In this document: positions 42,442-50,946 of the stretch, piece by piece | How the letters are laid out: each line of letters begins with the position of its first letter | How positions within the stretch are numbered: position 1 is the stretch's first letter | Source: Nitrospira sp. SG-bin2 | GTDB taxonomy: Bacteria > Nitrospirota > Nitrospiria > Nitrospirales > Nitrospiraceae | DNA: 64,000 nucleotides | Direction of reading: 5' to 3' | Assembly: GCA_002083405.1 (NCBI GenBank) | Contig: LVWT01000017.1 | Span: 1 to 64,000 of the forward strand | Position numbers and translations under genes: made by a program | Notes under the pieces: model-generated | What the model saw: only the letters and a program-made list of their open reading frames with translations | Database searches by the model: none | What the model was told of the DNA's origin: nothing

Positions 42442-43581
42442 TCAGAACAGTTCGCCTGCGACGGTATCGGCGTAACGCCGCCCTAACGGTGTCAGCCGTA
42501 TTCGGTCCGTGGTCGGCTCAAGTAGCCCCTGTTCAATGAGCGTATGAATTTTGTTGTGCTGTTCCGAATTTAGTGCCCGGTTCAACGGAACACCGTGGAG
42601 GAGGCGAAGTCCAAAGATGAGCGCATCCTGCTGTTGTTCGAACTCCGAGAGGTCGGTGCGTTCGGTAATCGGCAGACGGTGTTCCGCCAGCATGTCCACA
42701 TAGGCCGTCAAATCAGCGACGTTGCCGGAGCGGACTCCGTTCACATAAGACTGGGCGCTTGGGCCAAGGCCTAAATAATCACCGTCGGTCCAGTAGAGCA
42801 GGTTGTGGCGGCAGGCGAATCCGGGCTTCGCATAACTGGAGATCTCGTATCGAATAAATCCTGCTTCACCCAGGAGGGTTTCTGCCGCCGACTCCATGGC
42901 GATCTGAAGGGCCTCGTCTATCCCAGGCACAAGATTCAAAGCCATATTCCTGGAGAGTTTCGTGCCGCCCTCAATAGTTAAAGCGTAACACGAGATGTGT
43001 GATGGTTTGAGCAAGAGCAGTGCTTGAACGGTGTGTGTCCATGATTCGAGCGATTGGCCGGGAAGCCCGTACATGAGATCGAGGCTGATATTGACAAAAC
43101 CGGCAGCACGCGCGGCTTCAACGGCGGTTTCCGTGTCCTGCACCCGTCCGGGCCGGCCAATCAGGGCAAAGTCCTGTTCATTCATGGATTCTGCGCCGAA
43201 GCTGATGCGGGAGAATCCGGCATCCGCGAGAACTTTCAAATCCTCTGGAGTGACGGTTGAGGGGTGGGCTTCCACCGTAATTTCGGCGGACGCCTGTATC
43301 GGCCAGGCGGTTCGCACCAGTTGCAGCAGCAAGGCCAATCGGGTGGCAGGAAGTGCCGTCGGTGTTCCACCGCCGAAATAGACACTTTGCAACGGGCGGC
43401 TTCCGATCGAATCTTGTCGGCGATGGAGTTCGATTTCCTGTGCAAGCGCGAGGTGGAACGCTTCGATCCGATTCGTTCCCCGATCAGTTCCTGCCACTTC
43501 GAGGTAAAAGGCGCAAAAGTGGCAGCGCTGCCGGCAGAAGGGAATGTGCAGGTAGATGCCGATGTCGCGGTGGGACTGCAT
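42442..43581 (-). CDS. hemW: radical SAM heme chaperone HemW
   Basis: The 379-residue protein has the radical-SAM cluster C16, C20, C23 (FCRQRCHFC), the adjacent YFGGGTPTAL, GIGNSE-like VEAHP and the HemW C-terminal domain (EISSYAKPGFACRHNLLYW). It was long annotated as an oxygen-independent coproporphyrinogen oxidase, but HemW lacks that activity and inserts heme into respiratory proteins. Length fits. Confidence 0.92.
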   Translation of the reverse strand: MQSHRDIGIYLHIPFCRQRCHFCAFYLEVAGTDRGTNRIEAFHLALAQEIELHRRQDSIGSRPLQSVYFGGGTPTALPATRLALLLQLVRTAWPIQASAEITVEAHPSTVTPEDLKVLADAGFSRISFGAESMNEQDFALIGRPGRVQDTETAVEAARAAGFVNISLDLMYGLPGQSLESWTHTVQALLLLKPSHISCYALTIEGGTKLSRNMALNLVPGIDEALQIAMESAAETLLGEAGFIRYEISSYAKPGFACRHNLLYWTDGDYLGLGPSAQSYVNGVRSGNVADLTAYVDMLAEHRLPITERTDLSEFEQQQDALIFGLRLLHGVPLNRALNSEQHNKIHTLIEQGLLEPTTDRIRLTPLGRRYADTVAGELF

Positions 43582-43584
43582 CGG

Positions 43585-43851
43585 TCACCCCGAAAAAGGC
43601 GTCGATACGGAGAAGTCCCGTTCCAGCACCACTTCGATTTCATCCTCCGGTGATTTGCCACGGTTGCGGGTGTGAGCGGTCCAGTGAGGTGTCCGTCGCA
43701 GCGATTCAAAGACCGCCCTGATCATCTCCGGCTTGATGCGCGCTTCCCATTCCCGTACCCACGCATGAGAATCGTCGTCGCCTTCGTATTCGTCCGGGAA
43801 TCGGGTTTCCAGACTGAAGCGAAGTGTGAAGGTCTTCTCTTCCTGATACAT
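43585..43851 (-). CDS. small acidic protein, unknown function
   Basis: The 88-residue product from the ATG at 43851 (AGAGGA six bases upstream) is rich in Glu, Asp, Arg and Trp (FPDEYEGDDDSHAWVREWEARIKPEMIRAVFESLRRTPHW). A longer 123-residue form lacks support. It lies 3 bases upstream of hemW on the same strand and is probably cotranscribed. Confidence 0.6.
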   Translation of the reverse strand: MYQEEKTFTLRFSLETRFPDEYEGDDDSHAWVREWEARIKPEMIRAVFESLRRTPHWTAHTRNRGKSPEDEIEVVLERDFSVSTPFSG

Positions 43852-43917
43852 ATGGTCCTCTCGTTGCGATCCGGCAGATGCAATCGTATAATGCGATTCA
43901 CGAAAAGGAGCTTTATC

Positions 43918-44142
43918 ATGCCCATCTTCGAATATGTCTGCCGGGAATGCAATCATCGATTCGAGCTGTTGCTTCAGGGCTCTGCGGAAGCAGCCTGCCC
44001 TCAGTGTAAAACAAACAAGTTGGACAAGCAGTTTTCGGCTTTTGGAGTCGGGGGCACCGGCGGATGGCCTGTGACGAGCAGCGGAGGGTCTTGCGGCAGT
44101 TGCGGCGATCCGCGCGGGCCCGGTTCCTGCTCAATGAACTAG
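43918..44142 (+). CDS. FmdB-type zinc-ribbon protein
   Basis: The 74-residue product begins MPIFEYVCRECNHRFELLLQG and carries CRE C and CPQC pairs of the FmdB zinc ribbon, followed by a Gly/Ser-rich tail with three more Cys (GSCGSCGDPRGPGSC). FmdB proteins are predicted regulators. It is immediately followed by a 108-residue unknown gene. Confidence 0.92.
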   Translation: MPIFEYVCRECNHRFELLLQGSAEAACPQCKTNKLDKQFSAFGVGGTGGWPVTSSGGSCGSCGDPRGPGSCSMN

Positions 44143-44148
44143 CCTCCC

Positions 44149-44475
44149 ATGGACGAGTCCGGCGACCAGGCGCTGCAACGCGCGATCTCGACAATCTTGC
44201 AGTCCGACCCCCTGATCAAGCTGCTTGAGCAGGTTCGGTTAGGCCGTATGAAACCCACGGATGCAGGCTTGCGCGTCGTGACAGAATCCTGGCTGGGTGT
44301 TTATGAAAAGACGTTGGGCTCAGCCGATCTGACTCGATCCGGGTTTCGGCGAATCGATCCAACGCCTCGCCTCGCAGTGCTCATCGACATTGGAGTGCTG
44401 GCGGCCGACCACCCGGGAGTGGTCTCTCTCAAGGCTTCCTACGACCGGGTTATGGCTCGCGCCAGTACAGAATAG
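44149..44475 (+). CDS. unknown helical protein
   Basis: The 108-residue product begins 6 bases after the FmdB stop and is helical (AISTILQSDPLIKLLEQVRLGRMKPTDAG... LAVLIDIGVLAADHPGVVSLK). No family recognised. It precedes the secreted protein by 7 bases, so the three genes form an operon. Confidence 0.6.
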   Translation: MDESGDQALQRAISTILQSDPLIKLLEQVRLGRMKPTDAGLRVVTESWLGVYEKTLGSADLTRSGFRRIDPTPRLAVLIDIGVLAADHPGVVSLKASYDRVMARASTE

Positions 44476-44482
44476 GCGTACG

Positions 44483-45154
44483 ATGCGCCTGCTCCCGCTT
44501 CTGCTCTTACCGGTTCTGCTTGTCTCACCGGCCGCCTCACGATCGGCTGATGCAGCCGGACATACTTCGCTCAGAACGATTTCCCTCGAGCGGCTTGGTT
44601 CGATTCTCCCTCCTGGCACGGAGCTCTTGATTGAGCGGAAGGCGATTGAAGCATTTCTTGCGGCACTGGACGAAACTCCTCCCGATTGGCCTGCGGTATA
44701 CGGCCATGGTCATCATGATCCCGGCCACGATGAGCGGTTGTTCAATCTGAATCGGGAACGGGATGCCGCGCGTGAGGGGAGTCCGGCTCTGACCAGGCCT
44801 GTGGCATTTGTGTGGTCCGGAGAATTGTCTCAGTTTGACCGGCAGGCCAAGGGGTATCCGGTGTCGATTGGACCAGAGTTCAATCAGACGAGTTGGGGCA
44901 TTGTTCGGTTTAAGCCTGAGGAGGTACCTAGCAATCTACGGGTGATGCCGGATAGTACTCTTGTTGGTCCGATCAATCGGCGTCTCGCTGCGCATGAGAA
45001 AGTGGAAGTATTCGTGGTCATGACGGGTACTCTGATTCCTTCTGAGTCGCTCGTCTATGACTTTTCCCATGAGGAGGAGGGGCGTGGTCTGATTATGCCG
45101 GTGGTCAGAGTCGAGCGGGTGGATGTGCTTTTGAAGGGGTGGCTAGCATATTAA
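44483..45154 (+). CDS. secreted protein, unknown function
   Basis: The 223-residue product starts at the ATG (MRLLPLLLLPVLLVSPAASRS) with a clear signal peptide. A His-rich stretch YGHGHHDPGHDER near residues 73-85 could bind metal. The rest is beta-rich. Its 3' end overlaps the convergent mtnC gene by 50 bases. No family recognised. Confidence 0.65.
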   Translation: MRLLPLLLLPVLLVSPAASRSADAAGHTSLRTISLERLGSILPPGTELLIERKAIEAFLAALDETPPDWPAVYGHGHHDPGHDERLFNLNRERDAAREGSPALTRPVAFVWSGELSQFDRQAKGYPVSIGPEFNQTSWGIVRFKPEEVPSNLRVMPDSTLVGPINRRLAAHEKVEVFVVMTGTLIPSESLVYDFSHEEEGRGLIMPVVRVERVDVLLKGWLAY

Positions 45155-45860
45155 CTTCCGCAAGAGGCATGTCTGTTTTGCGCAGATCATTGAGCGTCGA
45201 GCAGCATGGGTGCCGGGCGCTCGGATTGGTCCCGGGACGTACGACATGAATAGCGTGAAGGTCCGCGGTGGTAGCTGTATCCAGTTCCGGCTCGGCATCG
45301 GAGAGAAATAAGATCTCCTCAGAATGGAGTCCGAGACAGTCGGCAATGCGCCTGTAGGATGCGGGGTTTATTTTCGACCCTATGCCGGTATCGAAGCAGT
45401 GGGAAATCATTGGAGTGAGGTCTCCGTCGGTCGTATGAGCAAGCAGGAGACGCTGTGCCTGCTCAGATCCTGAGGAATACATCGCAAGTGTGAGCCCTTC
45501 TTGTCGCCAGCGACGGAAGGAGGGCGCGACGTCGTCGTATAATTCCGGCACGAACGCACCGGTCCGGTAGCCCTCTTCCCAGATCATGCCTTGTAGAGCC
45601 TTCAGCCCCTGATGTTTGCGATCCCCTTCCATCCACTGGCTGAGGACTCCGGCCAGATTCTCGTATGAAAGCACTACGCCGGATTCTTGCGCGATGGTTT
45701 CATGACACAGCGCCGCCCACTGGCGGACCTTCGGGTCTATCCGATGATCGTGTAAAAATGACGCGATGTGTTTCTTGGCATAAGGGAAGAGCACATCTCT
45801 GACGAAGGTCACCGGAATGATCGTGCCCTCAATGTCGAGTAGAATGCAGCGAATAGCCAT
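45105..45860 (-). CDS. mtnC: acireductone synthase (enolase-phosphatase)
   Basis: The 251-residue HAD-family enzyme has the nucleophile motif ILLDIEGTIIP (D9 as DxEG variant of the E1 family), SSGSEQAQ as motif II, and the C-terminal acidic LFLSDAEPELD. It enolises and dephosphorylates 2,3-diketo-5-methylthiopentyl-1-phosphate to acireductone. Its start overlaps nothing but follows mtnD by one base. Its C-terminus runs past the usual end into the convergent gene. Confidence 0.92.
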   Translation of the reverse strand: MAIRCILLDIEGTIIPVTFVRDVLFPYAKKHIASFLHDHRIDPKVRQWAALCHETIAQESGVVLSYENLAGVLSQWMEGDRKHQGLKALQGMIWEEGYRTGAFVPELYDDVAPSFRRWRQEGLTLAMYSSGSEQAQRLLLAHTTDGDLTPMISHCFDTGIGSKINPASYRRIADCLGLHSEEILFLSDAEPELDTATTADLHAIHVVRPGTNPSARHPCCSTLNDLRKTDMPLAEVNMLATPSKAHPPARL

Positions 45861-45861
45861 G

Positions 45862-46383
45862 TCAGCAGTACCGTTGTTCGATATTAGACTGGGTATAGTG
45901 GGGAACCCACCCTGCTTGATCTGTAAAGATCCGAATGGCACAGACCCTGGGAGACTCGCCAAGGTCAAACCAGTGTTTCATATTGGCCGGCACGGTCAAA
46001 AGATCGCCCGCTGTGCATCGGACCGAAAATACTTCCTCTTCGGGTGTCTCCTTGTGAAACCAGAAGAGGCCCTCGCCGTCGACAAAGAACCGAACCTCAT
46101 CTTCGCTATGGGTATGTTCACGGAGAAACTTATCCCGGATGGCGGGCACATTCGGAGTTGAGAGTGTGACCCGGATGACGTCGGCGGTTCGATAGCCGTT
46201 CTTGTCCATGAAGGGCTTGAGCCAGCCGGCATGGGCCTGCAGGATGTCTTCGTCGCCAGGACCGATTGGCGCGGCTTCGGCAGGCCGATGGTCATACCAG
46301 ATACCGCGTTCCTGGAGGAAATGTTGGATCGCTGGTGCTTCGGTTAGGCGGATGTGTTTATCGGGTACCCGTAGTTCAGACAT
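45862..46383 (-). CDS. mtnD: acireductone dioxygenase
   Basis: The 173-residue cupin enzyme has HTHSEDEVRFFVDGEGLFW (metal ligands HxHx4E) and a downstream His in NMKHWFD. With Fe2+ it returns the keto acid of methionine; with Ni2+ it makes CO, and the sequence does not tell which metal is bound. Its ATG overlaps the mtnB stop by 8 bases. Confidence 0.94.
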   Translation of the reverse strand: MSELRVPDKHIRLTEAPAIQHFLQERGIWYDHRPAEAAPIGPGDEDILQAHAGWLKPFMDKNGYRTADVIRVTLSTPNVPAIRDKFLREHTHSEDEVRFFVDGEGLFWFHKETPEEEVFSVRCTAGDLLTVPANMKHWFDLGESPRVCAIRIFTDQAGWVPHYTQSNIEQRYC

Positions 46384-47011
46384 AATGTCGCATCGCCCGT
46401 TCGCATTGCAGGAGATATTCGAACACTTCAAGATGACGTTTGGCGTCCGGGAGTGTCTTGCCCCAGACGTACAGGCCATGGCCCGCCAATAGAAAGCCGT
46501 AGCAGGTTTCAGTGTTTGGGAGGCGGGGTTCGATGTGCGCCGCCAAGTGCGTCATATCCTGTGAGTTCTGAAAAATGGGCAGCCGGACTTCGCAATCATG
46601 CCGATCGATTCCCTCCAGACCTTTGAGTAGTTCCCAGCCGGAGAAGCTCACGTAGCCTTCCATCTCGGCTAATCGGGACAGCAATGCGCCGGCCACGGAG
46701 TGGGTGTGGAGGACTGCGCTGATGTTCCGTCTGCGGTAGAGCATCAGATGGAGGAGGGTCTCTGCGGATGGGCGAAGCTGACCCCCATTCACCGGATGTC
46801 CCTCACCATCCACAGCCAGGACAGAGTCAGTATCGAGCTGTTCTTTGTCGATACCGGACATGGTAATTGCACAGATTGCCGGCGCGGCTTCATCGGGCAA
46901 GCGAACGCTATAGTTTGTACTCGTTGCCGGCGCCCAGCCCTTCCGCGCCGCCCAGCGGGCGGTTTCGGCGACTTGATCTGCGTATCGCTTGAAGTCTCGG
47001 AATGTGTCCAT
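46376..47011 (-). CDS. mtnB: methylthioribulose-1-phosphate dehydratase
   Basis: The 211-residue product is a class II aldolase-fold enzyme with metal ligands HTHS and HGLYVWG. It dehydrates methylthioribulose-1-phosphate in methionine salvage. The start at 47011 (AAGGTG upstream) fits the family; an in-frame extension of about 170 residues is unlikely. The operon order is mtnB-mtnD-mtnC; mtnA and mtnK or mtnP are not in the window. Confidence 0.92.
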   Translation of the reverse strand: MDTFRDFKRYADQVAETARWAARKGWAPATSTNYSVRLPDEAAPAICAITMSGIDKEQLDTDSVLAVDGEGHPVNGGQLRPSAETLLHLMLYRRRNISAVLHTHSVAGALLSRLAEMEGYVSFSGWELLKGLEGIDRHDCEVRLPIFQNSQDMTHLAAHIEPRLPNTETCYGFLLAGHGLYVWGKTLPDAKRHLEVFEYLLQCERAMRHYV

Positions 47012-47018
47012 GTATACA

Positions 47019-47104
47019 CCTTGTGAAGCGTATCTCGTGAAGCGCAGGACGAAAAGTGCGCCGAACCCTCTTTGTTTGCGAGATACGAGATACGATTCAC
47101 GATC
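47019..47104. repeat. GTGAAGCG / CGAGATACG inverted repeat
   Basis: CTTGTGAAGCGTATCTCGTG on the left and GCGAGATACGAGATACGATT then CACGA on the right can form a long imperfect hairpin just upstream of mtnB. Related to the GTGA repeats elsewhere in the window. Confidence 0.55.
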
Positions 47105-47219
47105 CACGCGTACAGGAGATACCGTGATACTAGGAGAAAAGACCAGAATGGCGCTACTGGCTGATCCGCCAGGTAGAGACTGATACAGTATCAGTGTGAT
47201 TCCAGGCCGAAATAACCAG

Positions 47220-48125
47220 TTAAAATTCGTCTTTCGCACAGCGGAAGCCGATGCCGCTGGCCCGGTCGGTCGGATAGCCATAGTCACGGTCTGAGGCACG
47301 GAGGCTCCTCGCCGGTTTGAGCCAGGACCCGCCGCGTACCACTTTGAGAAGCTGCCCGTTCGGCCCTTGTGGGTTGGAGAGCGGGGCGTTGAGATAGGAA
47401 TAGGGTTCGTACCAGTCCTGTACCCATTCCGAGGCATTGCCCGCCATATCGAGGAGACCATAGGGACTGGCGCTGTCCGGAAAGCTGCCGATGGGCAGGG
47501 TGAGGACTTCACCCCTGAGTCCCCGCTCATGGGAGATGCGCGCGCCCTCGCCAGTCAGCCAGAAGGCGTTCCATTCCTCTCCGTCTTTGAATTCAACCGT
47601 GCGGCCGGCCCAGTAACTGGCGCTGTTCGCTTTGGAGAAGTCCCAGTGGTTTCCCCAGGGATAGCGGCGGCCGTCGGCGCCACGCGCGGCCTTTTCCCAT
47701 TCCGCTTCGGTCGGGAGCCGGTTGCCTTGCCACCGGCAGTAAGCGACGGCGTCTTCCCAGCTGACGTTGACGACCGGATGCTCTTCGCTGCCGGGAAGCG
47801 GGATACCGTGAAACCACAACCTGAATTCCAATTTTTGATGAGTCGGCGCCGGATGCCCGGTGGCGTCCATGAACTGCTTGTAGCGGGCGTTGGTGACCTC
47901 GTGGCGGTCGATAAAAAAGGAGCTGACATAGACGTTGCGCTGCGGCCGTTCATCGTCGAAGCTGACACCGTCGTCCGGGTTGCCCATGAGGAATTCTCCG
48001 GCAGGAATCATGACCATGTTATCTGGAATCTCGGAGCTGATTGCTGACGGCTGATGGCCGAGAGCCAACAGCATGAACGAGAGGGTCGTAACGAACACAG
48101 CGGCAGGAGCAATCCGAGGGATCAC
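47220..48125 (-). CDS. SUMF1/FGE-sulfatase domain protein
   Basis: The 301-residue protein has a signal-like N-terminus (VFVTTLSFMLLALGHQPS) and a full formylglycine-generating-type domain: MVMIPAGEFLMG, DERPQRNVYVSSFFIDRHEVTNARYKQF, NRLPTEAEWEKAARG, and the C-terminal VRGGSW... GFRCAKDEF. Many bacterial members are not FGE but EgtB/PvdO-like or unknown. It starts at GTG overlapping the stop of the upstream heme-oxygenase-like gene. Confidence 0.9.
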   Translation of the reverse strand: MIPRIAPAAVFVTTLSFMLLALGHQPSAISSEIPDNMVMIPAGEFLMGNPDDGVSFDDERPQRNVYVSSFFIDRHEVTNARYKQFMDATGHPAPTHQKLEFRLWFHGIPLPGSEEHPVVNVSWEDAVAYCRWQGNRLPTEAEWEKAARGADGRRYPWGNHWDFSKANSASYWAGRTVEFKDGEEWNAFWLTGEGARISHERGLRGEVLTLPIGSFPDSASPYGLLDMAGNASEWVQDWYEPYSYLNAPLSNPQGPNGQLLKVVRGGSWLKPARSLRASDRDYGYPTDRASGIGFRCAKDEF

Positions 48126-48868
48126 GGTCTCTTAATTCTGCACGCCTTGGCGACGGCGTCGCGATAGCGGAGCCAAAAGTCGAGGCTTTTTTTGATGTGA
48201 GTGAGAACTGATCGTCTCAACGGCGGCGCTGTGTGATTCACCACCATGTCATAGGCATCATGGCGATGTCCTGCTTCGACCAACTGATGGGCACGGATCA
48301 GATCCATGTGGTCGGGTGAAAGGCCATGGTGACGAACGAGCGGATGGTTCCGGATGACCGCTTCGATATCTTCCGCGCTTTTAGGTTCGGACGGCTGATG
48401 GATTTCTTTGCGGTCCTTCACGCTGCCTTCGACAAAGATCGTCAGTGTGGCAGCGCCAATCACCCAATGGCGATGATTCGACATCCGGTCGAGCCAGGCT
48501 CGGTAGGCGCGGCTGGCCGGCAATAGGCGAACCCGCTCGAAGTCATCAGGGTTGAATCCCAGTCCCTCCATCATGGAGAGAAAGAGTGCGGGGTGGGACG
48601 TTCCCAGAGAGAGGCCCCCGGTGTCTTCCTCATAGATGTTTTCGGCCAGCATGCGGCGGACCGGAGCGGGAGGATTCTTCCCATGAATACGGGCGAGGAA
48701 AACAGGAAAATCTCTCACGTAGACGGCATATTCCTGTTGGAAGTGAATCTTTAACTGTTCTTTCGTGAGGGTGCCGGTGGCGAAGTGATCCCAGGCCCAG
48801 TGGTGCTTTCCATCCATGATGCGGAGGAGAGCGTCGAGAAATTTTGAGTTCGTCATGTAAGCAGCCAT
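48122..48868 (-). CDS. heme-oxygenase-fold (TenA/PqqC-like) protein
   Basis: The 248-residue helical product from ATG 48868 has the PqqC/iron-containing redox enzyme pattern: His-rich helices HHWAWDHFATGTLTKEQLKIHFQQEYAVYV, AENIYEEDTGGLSLGTSHPALF, and a later RAHQLVEAGHRHDAYDMVVNH. These residues match the metal-binding helices of diiron or PQQ-related members. It overlaps the SUMF1-domain gene by 4 bases (GTGA), so the pair is cotranslated. Substrate unknown. Confidence 0.8.
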   Translation of the reverse strand: MAAYMTNSKFLDALLRIMDGKHHWAWDHFATGTLTKEQLKIHFQQEYAVYVRDFPVFLARIHGKNPPAPVRRMLAENIYEEDTGGLSLGTSHPALFLSMMEGLGFNPDDFERVRLLPASRAYRAWLDRMSNHRHWVIGAATLTIFVEGSVKDRKEIHQPSEPKSAEDIEAVIRNHPLVRHHGLSPDHMDLIRAHQLVEAGHRHDAYDMVVNHTAPPLRRSVLTHIKKSLDFWLRYRDAVAKACRIKRP

Positions 48869-48931
48869 CGTCTCTTGCCTTCTTGAGCGGTGCGTCGCTA
48901 CAATTCGCTGGCACAACGTGGGAGCGAATCA

Positions 48932-49216
48932 ATGAATCCGATTACGATCCAAAATCCCGAGGAGATCCTCAACGTATTAGCCGATGTGACGCTCTGTGGC
49001 GCGGGTTTTACTACTGAATCCCTTCTTGATTACGTCCTGGAAGAAGGGTTTACGGAACCGATTTTCCTGAACGCCAGCGGCGAAGATCCGACAGCCTTCT
49101 TCAAAGGCCAGCCGAATGCCTGGGCCATCTACCAGGTGCGCGAATGGAAGCGGGTGCTCACCATTTCAGGCGGTCCCGGTCGGGAGCGGCGCGCGCGCAT
49201 CACCGAAACGCCCTAA
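48932..49216 (+). CDS. unknown small protein
   Basis: The 94-residue product starts at an ATG with GGGAG upstream. It is acidic and globular (NPEEILNVLADVTLCGAGFTTESLLDYVLEEG) and ends basic. No family recognised. It is divergent from the heme-oxygenase-like gene. Confidence 0.58.
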   Translation: MNPITIQNPEEILNVLADVTLCGAGFTTESLLDYVLEEGFTEPIFLNASGEDPTAFFKGQPNAWAIYQVREWKRVLTISGGPGRERRARITETP

Positions 49217-49307
49217 CTCACCCGGAGTGTAAAGGGAGAGGTCGAAAAGTGCAATCGGATGAACGGCTTTTCGATCGACCGGGAAGACGATTGCGGATGG
49301 GGTGAGT

Positions 49308-49538
49308 ATGCGGATGATTCATCTCATCAATACCCAGGATGTGGGGGAGTTGGCCATCATCAAGAGCCTGCTCGACGGCAACCGTATCGCCTATGTTATT
49401 CACGGCGAGCATATGAGCAGCCTGTATCCGGGAGTGCCGTTCTTCGTCAGCCGTGTGATGGTGGATGTGTCAGACCAAGCCCGTGCCGAAGTCCTGCTCA
49501 GCCGACTCAGGCTGTCTATCCGGGAAGCGTCGGCGTAA
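49308..49538 (+). CDS. DUF2007 family protein (putative signal transducing protein)
   Basis: The 76-residue product has the DUF2007 pattern: MIHLINTQDVGELAIIKSLLDGNRIAYVIHGEHMSSLYPGVPFFVSRVMVDVSDQARAEVLL. A small beta-alpha-beta domain, often near glutathione or stress genes. GGGGTGAG is upstream of the ATG. Confidence 0.85.
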   Translation: MRMIHLINTQDVGELAIIKSLLDGNRIAYVIHGEHMSSLYPGVPFFVSRVMVDVSDQARAEVLLSRLRLSIREASA

Positions 49539-49628
49539 TTCCTGTCATTCACAAGTGCCGCTGCTGTAAGACTGATCGGCTGTTCCGATCACGTGCTATC
49601 GGCCATCAGCTATCAGCGCTTTTTCCCA

Positions 49629-49683
49629 ACGAGATACGCTCGCCTCGCATCGTCGGCGAAGCGGGCTTCACGAGATACGAGCG
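49629..49683. repeat. CGAGATACG repeat tract
   Basis: CGAGATACGCTCGCCTCGCA and CGGGCTTCACGAGATACGAG share the CGAGATACG unit seen at 47019-47104, in direct orientation. It lies 91 bases after the DUF2007 gene. Confidence 0.45.
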
Positions 49684-49721
49684 CTCAAGCATGGTCAGTG
49701 TCGATTGCCACGACGATATGC

Positions 49722-50171
49722 CTACGGCTGGATTTTGGGGTGGGGCTTCTCTGCGGGGAAGTCACCTGGCCGGCGTTCGCTTGTTCCCTCGTACCAGCCT
49801 CCGACGAGTGTGCCTTCCTCAAAATATAAATAGCGATGCCGGATTACGGCCGTGCTTTCCCAGTCTTCGAAAATCCATTCTTCTTGCCGGATACCATCTT
49901 TGGTGAAGCTGGTATGGATCGTCTGCGGCCCACCCCAGGATTTGAGAACTTGCTCCTTCGTCATGCCCACCATGACCCGATGCTGGTCGATATGCTGCTG
50001 AAAGTCCGGGTCACGCAGCTGGGCGATCATTGGCCAGAGCACCATCATCAGGGCAAAAATGGCAAGTCCCGCATAGATGATGATCCGCACCGGTCGGCGT
50101 CGAATAAACGACTCCTCGTCGGGTTTCTGCTCGAGCAAGGCGGGCTCAGGGTTGGGTATCTCGGTAGTCAT
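49722..50171 (-). CDS. membrane protein with BamE-like domain
   Basis: The 149-residue product has one membrane helix (RIIIYAGLAIFALMMVLWPMI, about 29-49) and a soluble domain with VGMTKEQVLKSWGGPQTIH and EEWIFEDW... YLYFEEGTLVGG, the SmpA/OmlA/BamE-type fold. Lipobox is absent, so it is a membrane-anchored relative, not BamE itself. Confidence 0.72.
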   Translation of the reverse strand: MTTEIPNPEPALLEQKPDEESFIRRRPVRIIIYAGLAIFALMMVLWPMIAQLRDPDFQQHIDQHRVMVGMTKEQVLKSWGGPQTIHTSFTKDGIRQEEWIFEDWESTAVIRHRYLYFEEGTLVGGWYEGTSERRPGDFPAEKPHPKIQP

Positions 50172-50338
50172 AGTGTGCGAGGAGCCGGTCGGACAGACCC
50201 CTAGAAGCGGCGAATGCTAACAGGGGGGGGGAAGGGGCGTCAAGAATCGGCACATTTTGTGAAAACGATTCCCAATAGAAGGGGAGGCTGTATACTCATT
50301 GTCGATAGGGTATGTGGACCGGGTGAGTGAGGCAGGTG

Positions 50339-50911
50339 ATGGGATATCAGGGTAGAGTACAACGATGTTGTCGTGCGGCGCTGGCCTGTGTCTTCGCCTG
50401 TGGACTGGCTTTGGGGCAGGGAGGGTTCTCGGGCGCATCTGCCGGTGCCATCTATTCGTATATCGATGACAAGGGAAATGCGGTCTATACCGACAAACTG
50501 GAAACCATTCCGGAAAAATACCGGGCGAAGGTGAAGGTCCAGCAGCTGTCTGACCCGGAGTCTAAAGTCTCCTCAACTTTTCAATCGGTTCAGCAGACGA
50601 TCAAAGACCGGGTGAAGGCGATCGGATCCAAGGGGTCTTCAGGCACATCGGGTGTGAACCTGAGTAGTTTGGATCAGGAGACCATCCTCAACTATGCCGG
50701 AGCAGCAGCGGTCTTTTTGCTCCTGGTCATGTATTTCAGTAAAAACAGTCCCATGATACGGTTGTTGGCGTTGGGCTTACTGTTTGTCCTGGGGGTTGGC
50801 ACACCGGTGCTCATTTATACGAGTACAGGCGGCACGCTCGATGTCATGAAACAAAAGGCAACCGCCACAAGTCAAGTTCAGCAGAACCGTCTCCAGCAAG
50901 CTCCGCAATAA
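50339..50911 (+). CDS. DUF4124-domain protein
   Basis: The product of about 190 residues has a signal-like N-terminus (ALACVFACGLALG) and the DUF4124 motif AIYSYIDDKGNAVYTDKLETIPEKYR. Two C-terminal membrane helices (NYAGAAAVFLLLVMYF; MIRLLALGLLFVLGVGTPV) follow. DUF4124 domains often occur in proteins of the envelope. ATG at 50339 is preferred; the start is not certain. Confidence 0.78.
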   Translation: MGYQGRVQRCCRAALACVFACGLALGQGGFSGASAGAIYSYIDDKGNAVYTDKLETIPEKYRAKVKVQQLSDPESKVSSTFQSVQQTIKDRVKAIGSKGSSGTSGVNLSSLDQETILNYAGAAAVFLLLVMYFSKNSPMIRLLALGLLFVLGVGTPVLIYTSTGGTLDVMKQKATATSQVQQNRLQQAPQ

Positions 50912-50946
50912 CGCCCCTTCCCTCCAGAATTCACACTTCCAGTGGC

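Noticed and set aside
5590..50230. Single G8/G9 runs in glgC, the RND pump gene and near 50222 as phase-variation tracts
   Set aside because: A few such runs are expected by chance at this GC content, and genes are in frame.
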